In this document: positions 1 to 6,856 of the stretch, piece after piece
Layout of the letters: the number at the start of each line of letters is the position of its first letter
Position numbering within the stretch: the stretch's first letter is position 1
Assembly: GCA_003220195.1 (NCBI GenBank)
Contig: QHRT01000493.1
Location: 1 to 6,856, forward strand
Reading direction: 5' to 3'
DNA: 6,856 nucleotides
DNA from: Candidatus Rokuibacteriota bacterium
Lineage (GTDB): Bacteria; Methylomirabilota; Methylomirabilia; Rokubacteriales; CSP1-6
Position numbers and translations under genes: made by a program
Notes under the pieces: generated by a model
Databases searched by the model: none
Told to the model about the DNA's origin: nothing
Seen by the model: the letters and a program-made list of their open reading frames with translations, nothing else

Positions 1-1
1 G

Positions 2-1237
2 CTCGCCGGTTACTGCGCGCTCTGGCCCGCGGCCGTCAGCGCGGCGGTCTCGTGGGTCGCTCGACGCCGCGGCGTTGTGCTCGCGTTGACCGCGACACCG
101 TTCCTGTGGGCGGCGGCCGAGTGGGGTCGCGGACACCTGATGAGCGGGTTTCCGTGGGGGCTGATCGGGTACTCGCAGTACGCGCACCTCCGCGTGATCC
201 AGATCGCGGAGCTCGGAGGCGTCTATGCCGTCAGCTTCGTGATCGTTACGGTCAATGCCACGCTGGCGGCGGCCGTCACGCTGCCGCGAAGGCGGGCGCT
301 CGGGGCGGCCGCGATCGGGGCAGTGATCGTCGTCGGGACGATGGTGTTCGGGACCTGGCGGCTCGCGACGATCGAGGCCGGACCGACCGTGGCGGTCGCG
401 ATCATGCAGCCGTCCATCGAGCAGCCGCTCAAATACGACCCCCGCTTCACCTCAACGACCCTCGGGGTGTACTTCGCGCTCACGCGGTCGCTCCTGCCGG
501 GAGGGGCGCAGCTCGTCGTGTGGCCCGAGACGTCGGCGCCGACGGTCCTGCGCCAGGACCCGGCGCTCCAGCGGGCGCTCGAGTCGCTGTCGGCCGCGGT
601 CGGGGCGCCGCTCCTGGTGGGCTCCGTGGACGTCGACACGGGATTGCGCAACACCGCGTTCCTGCTGGACGAACGGGGCCTGCGCGGCCGCTATGATAAG
701 ATGCAGCTGGTCCCGTTCGGTGAATACGTGCCGCTGGCGCGCCTGATCGGATTTGTCCGCACATGGGCCGAGTTCATCTCCGAAATGGAGCCGGGTTCCC
801 GCGCCGTCGTGTTTCCGGGTCCGCCAGTCCCGTTCGGCGTCGTGATTTGCTACGAAGGCATCTTCCCCGATCTGGTCAGGTCGTTCGTCCGGGGTGGCGC
901 GCGTCTCGTGATCAACATGACGAACGACGGCTGGTTCGGGCGAACGAGCGGGCCCCAGCAGCACCTGACGATGTATTCGTTCCGCGCCGTCGAGCATCGC
1001 GTCTCGATCGTCCGGTCGGCGAACACCGGGGTTTCGGCGTTCATCGCGCCGACCGGCCGCATCGTCCGTCGCCTGGGGCTCTTCGAGCGAGGGATCATGA
1101 CCGACCGCGTGTCGGTCCGGTCGGTCGACACGCTGTACACGCGACTGGGCGACTGGGTCGTGTACGTCGGGTTCGTGGTGTCCGGCCTCGTCCTGATCAT
1201 GGCCGGCCGCGAGAGGGAGACCGTCAATGTCCGGTGA
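2..1237 (+). CDS. lnt: Apolipoprotein N-acyltransferase Lnt (5'-truncated)
   Basis: Lnt is the inner-membrane enzyme that transfers an acyl chain from phospholipid to the N-terminal cysteine of apolipoproteins, the last step of lipoprotein maturation. The frame is open from base 2, and homologous-looking sequence precedes the first possible GTG at 77, so the true start lies before the window; by comparison with E. coli Lnt (512 aa) roughly 90-100 residues are missing. The visible part begins in the membrane region and includes the typical block GFPWGLIGYSQ. It continues into a carbon-nitrogen hydrolase (nitrilase) domain with all three catalytic residues: Glu in VVWPETSAP (codon 527-529), Lys in YDKMQLVPFGEYVP (698-700) and Cys in VVICYEG (848-850). 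A C-terminal hydrophobic helix (WVVYVGFVVSGLVLIMAG) is also present. The gene ends in TGA and overlaps prfB by 11 nt, suggesting an operon with translational coupling. Recognition is by motif and domain order and is very secure. Confidence 0.96.
   Translation, partial: LAGYCALWPAAVSAAVSWVARRRGVVLALTATPFLWAAAEWGRGHLMSGFPWGLIGYSQYAHLRVIQIAELGGVYAVSFVIVTVNATLAAAVTLPRRRALGAAAIGAVIVVGTMVFGTWRLATIEAGPTVAVAIMQPSIEQPLKYDPRFTSTTLGVYFALTRSLLPGGAQLVVWPETSAPTVLRQDPALQRALESLSAAVGAPLLVGSVDVDTGLRNTAFLLDERGLRGRYDKMQLVPFGEYVPLARLIGFVRTWAEFISEMEPGSRAVVFPGPPVPFGVVICYEGIFPDLVRSFVRGGARLVINMTNDGWFGRTSGPQQHLTMYSFRAVEHRVSIVRSANTGVSAFIAPTGRIVRRLGLFERGIMTDRVSVRSVDTLYTRLGDWVVYVGFVVSGLVLIMAGRERETVNVR
1214..1219 (+). promoter_or_regulatory. 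Ribosome-binding site of prfB
   Basis: The sequence AGGGAG lies inside the 3' end of lnt, 7 nt before the ATG at 1227. It supports that ATG as the prfB start. This matters because the first 23 codons of prfB are in a different frame from the rest and would be lost if the gene were called only from its long open frame. Confidence 0.6.
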
Positions 1238-2308
1238 GCAGAAACGCGACGTCGCCGAGCTGAAGCGTCGTCTCGACGAGCTGCGGAGGCACCTTTGACC
1301 TTCCGACGAAGGAAGCGCGCCTCGCGGCGATCGAGCGCGAGATGGGCGCTCCGGCATTCTGGGACGACAATCGCCGGGCGCAGGACCAGATCCGCGAGCG
1401 GAGCGAGCTCAGCCGCACGGTGACGCGTGTCCGCGAGCTCGGACAGCAGGTCGAAGATCTCGAGGTTCTGCTCGAGCTGGCGGACGAGACGGCCGACCCG
1501 ACCCTCGACGCCGAGATCGCCGACGGCGTGGCGCGGCTCGCGAAGGAGCTCGAGGACTTCGAGCTGAAGGTCATGCTGTCGGGCTCCCACGACAGCCGCC
1601 CCGCGATCATGTCGATTCACCCCGGCTCCGGCGGGACGGAGTCACAGGACTGGGCGCAGATGCTGATGCGCATGTATCTCCGCTGGTGTGAGCGTTCGGG
1701 CTTCAAGGCGGATGTCGTCGACCTCTTGCCGGGAGAAGAAGCGGGGATCAAGTCCGCGACGATCGAGATCACGGGCGAGAACGCGTACGGATTCCTGCGG
1801 GGCGAAGCCGGGGTTCACCGGCTGATCCGGATCTCGCCGTTCGACGCCTCGCGCCGCCGACAGACGAGCTTCGCCGCCGTCGCCGTCGTGCCGGAAGTCG
1901 ACGACGTCGAGGTCAACATTCGCGAGGACGAGCTGCGCATCGACGTCTATCGCTCGTCCGGCCCGGGCGGGCAGGGCGTGAACACCGCGGACTCGGCGGT
2001 GCGCATCACGCACCTGCCCACGGGCCTCGTCGTGCAATGTCAGAACGAACGGTCGCAGCTGCGCAACCGCGACACGGCGCTCCGCATTCTCCGGTCGAGG
2101 CTCTACGAGCAGGCCGAGAAGAAGCGGCGCGAGGAGCTGGCCGAGCTGACGGGCGCGAAGAAGGAGATCGCGTTCGGCAACCAGATCCGCTCGTACACCT
2201 TTCATCCCGAGCAGCGGATCAAGGACCACCGGACGAACGTCGAGGTGGGCAACGTCGAGGCCATGATGGACGGGGACATCGACGCCTTCGTCAAGGCGTA
2301 CCTGCTCT

Positions 2309-2310
<2 letters not shown>
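1227..2310 (+). CDS. prfB: Peptide chain release factor 2 (RF2), join(1227..1295,1297..2310)
   Basis: RF2 recognises UGA and UAA in the ribosomal A site and triggers peptide release. The gene is in two frames. Codons 1-23 run from the ATG at 1227 to CTT at 1293-1295, where an in-frame TGA (1296-1298) interrupts; a +1 shift resumes at GAC 1297 and reads to TGA 2308-2310. The product would be 360 residues, against 365 for E. coli RF2. After the shift the protein continues LDLPTKEARLAAIE, as expected for the family. The stop-codon-recognising tripeptide SPF (residues 203-205) marks it as RF2 rather than RF1, and the peptidyl-transferase motif GGQ is at 247-249 within SSGPGGQGVN. The residue equivalent to E. 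coli K-12 Thr246 is Ser (243). The ATG lies inside the end of lnt with a good ribosome-binding site, and lysS follows immediately. Expression should be autoregulated by RF2 level through the recoding site. No defect is seen. Confidence 0.97.
1285..1299 (+). promoter_or_regulatory. prfB programmed +1 ribosomal frameshift signal
   Basis: The site reads GGAGG-CAC-CTT-TGA-C. The Shine-Dalgarno-like GGAGG is at 1285-1289, with a 3-nt spacer, slippery CTT at 1293-1295 and the in-frame stop TGA at 1296-1298 followed by C. This is the same architecture and spacing as the E. coli prfB site (AGGGGG-TAT-CTT-TGA-C). When RF2 is scarce, termination at UGA is slow; the internal Shine-Dalgarno pairing strains the ribosome and the CUU-decoding tRNA slips +1 to UUU, so GAC is read next. 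When RF2 is plentiful the ribosome stops, giving a 23-residue dead-end peptide. The mechanism is established for the family; its use here is inferred from the intact signal and the in-family protein sequence on both sides. Confidence 0.95.
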
Positions 2311-3756
<1,446 letters not shown>

Positions 3757-3760
<4 letters not shown>

Positions 3761-4943
3761 AGGCGGGGCTGCCGTTCGAGCTGTTCATCGGCCTGCGCTA
3801 TCTCCGATCCCGCGGCCAGCGGACGAACCTCTCGCTCTTCGTCTGGATCGGCGTCGGCGGCGTCTTCCTCGGCGTGGCGGCGCTGATACTGGTATTGGCG
3901 GTGATGACCGGCTTCCAGGACGCGATCCGCGACAAGATCATCGCCGCGAACCCGCATCTGTTGATCTTCCAGACCGGCGGGCAGGGCGTCGCGGGGTCAG
4001 GGACGATCGTCGATCGCGTGAGCTCTTCTCGAGCGCCGGAGGCGGCGCGCACGGCGGCATCGTCCGGGGAGTGGATCTCGATTCGAGCGCGGTCGCGAGC
4101 GACATGCGCACGCAGGTGAAGTCCGGGACGCTGGAGCCGCTCGTGACGGGGGCGCCCGCCATCCTGCTCGGCGCCGAGCTGGCCCGGACCCTCGGCGTGG
4201 TCCCCGGCGAGAGCGTCACGCTGATCTCTCCTCAGGGCGCGCTCACCGCGGTCGGCATGGTGCCGAAGATGCGACGGTACACCGTGGCCGGCACCATCGA
4301 GATCGGCATGTACGAGTACGACTCGTCGATCGCGTACCTCGCCTTGCCCGCGGCCCAGGAGTTCGCCGGCCTCGGGTCGGCCGTCACCGGGGTCGAGGTG
4401 AAGCTCGTTGATCCGTTCGCGGCGCGACGGATCGGCCGCGAGATCGCCGGCGAACTCGGGTTTCCATTCTGGGTGCGCGACTGGATGGAGATGAACCGCA
4501 ACCTCTTCAACGCGCTCCAGCTCGAAAAGCTGGCGCTCTTCGTGATCGTGATCATCATCGTGCTGGTCGCCGCGTTCGCGATCATCGGGCACCTGGTCTT
4601 GCTGGTGGCCGAGAAGCGCAAGGAGATCGGAATTCTCAAATCGCTCGGGGCGTCGTCCGGCAGCATCACGGCCGTGTTCTTCACGGTCGGGATGACGATC
4701 GGGCTCGTCGGCACGGTGCTCGGCAGCACGGTCGGGCTCCTCCTGATCTGGGTGCAGAACACCTACCGGATCATCCGGCTCGCCGGCGACGTCTACCAGA
4801 TCGACTACTTGCTGATGAAGCTGACGGCAGGCGACTTCGCCCTCATCATCAGCGCGACCCTGATGCTCGCATTCCTCGCCACGATCGTGCCGGCGCGCCG
4901 CGCCGGAGCGCTGGCGCCGGCGGACGTGCTCCGTTACGAGTAG
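3757..4943 (+). pseudogene. lolC: LolC/LolE-family lipoprotein-releasing permease, frameshifted in this sequence
   Basis: This is the membrane subunit of the Lol ABC transporter, which extracts lipoproteins from the inner membrane and hands them to a periplasmic carrier. It starts with GTG at 3757, overlapping the lysS stop (GTGA), with GGAG at 3745-3748 as ribosome-binding site. The N-terminal part (3757 to about 4020) is family-typical: LPFELFIGLRYLRSRG, a first membrane helix at about residues 27-50, then VMTGFQDAIRDKIIAANPHLLIF. That frame ends at TGA 4117-4119. From about 4020 family sequence continues in a different frame (ELFSSAGGGAHGGIVRGVDLD) through the periplasmic domain to the FtsX-type C-terminus with three membrane segments, EKRKEIGILKSLGAS and the terminal PADVLRYE. 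Around 15 residues normally between these halves look absent, so the defect resembles a short out-of-frame deletion. It may be a sequence error rather than a true pseudogene, since both halves are otherwise well preserved and lolD next door is intact. LolC versus LolE cannot be separated by eye. Confidence 0.88.
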
Positions 4944-4948
4944 ACGTG

Positions 4949-5650
4949 ATGGTCGACGTCAGCATTCCGCTCCTGGCCGGCGACGAGCTCGAGAAGGAAT
5001 ACCGCTCGGGGCCCGAGGTCGTGCGGGTGCTCCGCGGCGCCTCGGTCGAGCTGCGGGCCGCGGAGATGGTGGCGCTGGTCGGCGCGTCCGGCGTCGGGAA
5101 ATCGACACTGCTTCATCTGCTCGGCGGACTCGACCGTCCGACGGCGGGACGCGTGCTCTTCGACGGTGACGACGTCTTCGCCCGTGGCGAGGCGGGGCTC
5201 GCGCGGTATCGCCGATACGACGTCGGGTTCATCTTCCAGTTCTACAACCTGCTCGGAGAGATGACCGCGCTGGAGAACGCGATGATCCCCGCGTTGCTCG
5301 CTCGCCGGCCGCGGCGCGAGGCGCGTGATCGGGCGGTCGAGGCGCTCGCGGACGTCGGGCTGAGCGACCGGGTGCGTCACCGCCCGGGTGAGCTGTCGGG
5401 GGGCGAGCAGCAGCGGGTCGCGATCGCGCGTGCGCTCGTGAACGGGCCGCGCGTGTTGCTGGCCGACGAGCCGACGGGGAACCTGGATCCGAAGACGAGC
5501 GAAGTCATCTATGATCTGTTTTCGCGACTTCAAGCCGAGCGCGGGCTCGCGTTCCTGATCGCGACGCACAACATGGAGCTCGCGCGACGAGCGGAGCGGA
5601 GTTACCGGCTGATCGAGGGCCGCGCGCGGACCGTCGAGCCGGGTGACTGA
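4949..5650 (+). CDS. lolD: Lipoprotein-releasing system ATP-binding protein LolD
   Basis: LolD is the cytoplasmic ATPase that powers LolC/E. I chose ATG 4949 (233 residues, the same length as E. coli LolD) over the adjacent GTG 4946; either is 2-5 nt after the permease stop, with only a weak ribosome-binding site, so coupling to the upstream gene is likely. All ABC ATPase motifs are present: Walker A GASGVGKS (residues 45-52), a Q-loop region GFIFQFYNLLGEMTALEN typical of the LolD/MacB/FtsE group, signature LSGGEQQR (149-156), Walker B VLLADEP (169-175) with the catalytic Glu at 174, and the H-loop ATHN (His207). Position next to a lolC/E gene separates it from FtsE and MacB. Bases 4989-5047 of this gene occur again at the end of the window. 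Here they sit in coherent LolD sequence, so this copy is judged the authentic one. Confidence 0.95.
   Translation: MVDVSIPLLAGDELEKEYRSGPEVVRVLRGASVELRAAEMVALVGASGVGKSTLLHLLGGLDRPTAGRVLFDGDDVFARGEAGLARYRRYDVGFIFQFYNLLGEMTALENAMIPALLARRPRREARDRAVEALADVGLSDRVRHRPGELSGGEQQRVAIARALVNGPRVLLADEPTGNLDPKTSEVIYDLFSRLQAERGLAFLIATHNMELARRAERSYRLIEGRARTVEPGD
4989..5047 (+). repeat. 59-bp exact direct repeat, copy 1 (inside lolD)
   Basis: This segment encodes residues around LEKEYRSGPEVVRVLRGASV of LolD, just before the Walker A region, and fits that protein well. It is identical base for base to 6798-6856, at an offset of 1809 bp. The base before it differs (C at 4988 versus A at 6797). Confidence 0.97.
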
Positions 5651-5758
5651 GGCGGCGTGAACGCAAACGCGCTCACCGGAAGCGCAAGAAGCCGGCAGCG
5701 ATTTCGCACGGTTACTACGCGGGAGTGAAAAACGCTGGCGGCCCCGGACGCCCTCAGT

Positions 5759-5764
5759 TATACT
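5759..5764 (+). promoter_or_regulatory. Candidate -10 element (TATACT) of a clpC promoter
   Basis: TATACT at 5759-5764 matches the housekeeping -10 consensus at five of six positions and would place transcription start near 5771, about 66 nt before the GTG of clpC. The -35 region at the usual spacing (around 5736-5741, TGGCGG) is poor. A heat-shock-type reading is possible but weak: TGAAA at 5726-5730, then 11 nt, then CCCC at 5742-5745. Confidence 0.35.
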
Positions 5765-5816
5765 CAGGTCGTAACTAGCCGTCCGTCAAAGCAAAAACTG
5801 CCGTGAGCGGTTCACG

Positions 5817-5830
5817 AAAGGGGTGGGGGG
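5817..5830 (+). promoter_or_regulatory. Purine-rich ribosome-binding site of clpC
   Basis: AAAGGGGTGGGGGG ends 6 nt before the GTG at 5837-5839. It resembles the anti-Shine-Dalgarno complement and supports a GTG start. That start also gives the canonical ClpC N-terminus, beginning MFERFTERAR. Confidence 0.6.
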
Positions 5831-5836
5831 TCACCA

Positions 5837-6807
5837 GTGTTTGAACGATTCACCGAACGGGCGCGGCGGGTCATCATTCTTGCGCGCGAGGAAGCAGGAC
5901 GGTTTCGTCATGATTTCGTCGGTACCGAGCATGTCCTCCTCGGGTTGATCCGTGATGGTGAGGGGATCGCGACCGCCGTACTGCAACGCCTCGGGCTCCG
6001 GCTCGAGACGGTGAAGGCGGAAGTCGAGCGTGCCCTCGCGGGGTTTCCCAAGACGCTGACGTTCGGTGAAGTACCCTTCACACCCCAGGCCAAGCGCGTG
6101 CTCGAGCTCTCCATCGAAGAGGCGCGGCAGCTCGGCCACAACTACATCGGCACGGAGCACCTCTTGCTCGGCCTCATGAAAGAAGGCCAGTCGATCGCCG
6201 CGAAGATCCTCGAATCGCTTGGCGCGCGCCTCGACGAGGTGCGGCAGGAAACCCTGGCCCTCCTGGGCGACCAGTACTACCCGCGCCCGAAGAAGCGCTC
6301 GCAGACGCCCGTGCTCGACGAGTTCGCCCGCGACCTCACGCAGCTCGCGCGCGAGAGCAAGCTCGATCCGGTCATCGGCCGCGAGCAGGAGATCGAGCGG
6401 GTCATCCAGATCCTGGCCCGCCGGACGAAGAACAATCCCGTGCTGATCGGCGAGCCCGGGGTCGGCAAGACCGCGATCGTCGAGGGGCTCGCGCAGAAGA
6501 TCGTGAGCCACGACGTGCCGGACGTGCTGGTGAACAAGCGCCTGCTTCAGCTGGACCTCGGAGCGCTGGTGGCCGGGACGAAGTATCGCGGCCAGTTCGA
6601 GGAACGCTTGAAGGCGGTGATGAAGGAGATCCGCCAGTCCGAGAACGTCATCCTCTTCCTCGACGAGCTGCACACGCTGATCGGCGCGGGCGCGGCCGAG
6701 GGTGCGATCGACGCGTCGAACATGCTGAAGCCCGCGCTGTCGCGCGGCGAGATCCAGACCATCGGCGCGACGACGCTCGATGAGTACCGGAAGTACATCG
6801 AGAAGGA
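5837..6807 (+). CDS. clpC: ATP-dependent Clp protease ATP-binding subunit ClpC (3'-truncated)
   Basis: ClpC is a Hsp100 AAA+ unfoldase that feeds substrates to the ClpP peptidase in the cytoplasm. The GTG start at 5837 yields MFERFTERARRVIILAREEA, the usual ClpC beginning. Two Clp_N repeats follow (residues about 4-65, with VGTEHVLLGLI, and about 80-145, with IGTEHLLLGLM). Next come a linker and the first AAA+ domain (D1), which begins near LDPVIGREQEIERVIQILAR. D1 has Walker A GEPGVGKT (205-212), the pore-loop aromatic in GTKYRG (Tyr250), and Walker B VILFLDE (271-277) followed by LHTLIGAGAAEGAIDASNML. Family sequence is sound to DEYRKYIEK (Lys323). Hsp100 proteins then almost always continue DAALERRFQ, but here the frame turns into LolD sequence, so I end the reliable gene at 6807. 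The frame stays open to the window end. A full ClpC is around 800 or more residues, so the D1 end, the UVR/middle region and D2 are all missing. It probably has its own promoter. Confidence 0.95.
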
Positions 6808-6856
6808 ATACCGCTCGGGGCCCGAGGTCGTGCGGGTGCTCCGCGGCGCCTCGGTC
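6798..6856 (+). repeat. 59-bp exact direct repeat, copy 2 (chimeric window end)
   Basis: The last 59 bases equal 4989-5047 inside lolD. The first ten bases (TCGAGAAGGA, 6798-6807) also belong naturally to clpC (…IEK followed by Asp expected), so the switch from clpC to lolD sequence occurs at a 10-bp shared stretch. The reading frame is kept by chance. The translated tail EYRSGPEVVRVLRGASV belongs to LolD and has no counterpart in ClpC. This is best explained as a chimeric read or assembly-graph artefact, not a gene fusion. Confidence 0.93.

Larger units (their letters stand above)
5651..5836 (+). other. Intergenic region lolD-clpC, likely clpC leader
   Basis: This 186-bp gap is the only sizeable non-coding stretch and is visibly less GC-rich in its second half than the genes. 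No convincing intrinsic terminator for the lolD operon is seen: a 5-bp stem at 5669-5673/5681-5685 (GCGCT/AGCGC) lacks a T-tract. From about 5756 there is a possible -10 element, an AGTTA/TAACT inverted repeat (5756-5760 and 5772-5776), a CGTGA/TCACG inverted repeat (5802-5806 and 5812-5816) and a G-rich ribosome-binding site. No complete CIRCE element or CtsR box was found. Confidence 0.6.

Noticed and set aside
77..1237. lnt starting at GTG 77 as a complete gene
   Set aside because: The frame is open back to base 2 with Lnt-like membrane sequence, and the protein from 77 would lack N-terminal membrane helices; it is a truncated gene.
5669..5685. Intrinsic terminator after lolD (GCGCT/AGCGC stem)
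   Set aside because: The stem is only 5 bp with a 7-nt loop and no T-tract follows.
5783..5790. CtsR operator half-site (CGTCAAAG) upstream of clpC
   Set aside because: Only one imperfect half-site is present, without the tandem GTCAAA heptad, so a CtsR call is not supported.
5817..5830. G-quadruplex in the clpC leader
   Set aside because: Only two long G runs separated by one T are present, too few for an obvious intramolecular quadruplex; a G-rich ribosome-binding site suffices.
6801..6856. A natural ClpC-LolD fusion protein
   Set aside because: The added tail is nucleotide-identical to lolD 1.8 kb upstream and stops at the window edge; the ClpC D1 domain is cut mid-way. A chimeric sequence end explains it better.

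Overview
The window is a 6.9 kb stretch of high-GC DNA with every supported gene on the + strand. It looks like housekeeping chromosome from a diderm (outer-membrane) bacterium: three of the six genes (lnt, a lolC/E-type permease and lolD) make and export outer-membrane lipoproteins. The codon use, the GTG starts and the ClpC-type unfoldase with two N-terminal repeats would suit a high-GC deltaproteobacterial, acidobacterial or Rokubacteria/NC10-like lineage. That placement is inference; no rRNA or lineage marker is present. The window starts inside lnt and ends inside clpC, so it is probably an assembled contig or a piece of one.

Layout: 2-1237 lnt (5'-truncated); 1227-2310 prfB, expressed through a textbook +1 programmed frameshift at an in-frame UGA at 1296-1298; about 2309-3760 lysS; 3757-4943 a lolC/E-family permease gene; 4949-5650 lolD. 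These five genes overlap or nearly touch (11-nt overlap, contiguous, 4-nt GTGA overlap, 5-nt gap), so they read as one operon. A 186-bp non-coding gap follows, with a plausible promoter and a purine-rich ribosome-binding site, and then clpC from 5837 to the window end.

The genes fall into two themes: envelope lipoprotein maturation and export (Lnt N-acylates lipoproteins at the inner membrane, and LolC/E with LolD extracts them for transfer to the outer membrane), and translation and protein quality control (RF2, lysyl-tRNA synthetase, ClpC).

I see no undescribed system, mobile element, CRISPR array or RNA gene. The notable points are the RF2 recoding site and three integrity problems. (1) The last 59 bases (6798-6856) exactly copy 4989-5047 inside lolD and replace the expected clpC sequence, which points to a chimeric contig end. 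(2) The lolC/E gene changes frame near 4020 and appears to lack roughly 15 codons there. (3) lysS has conserved coding sequence upstream of its first usable start codon but no initiation codon in frame. Together these suggest assembly or sequence errors more than biology, and anyone using this window should verify those spots.
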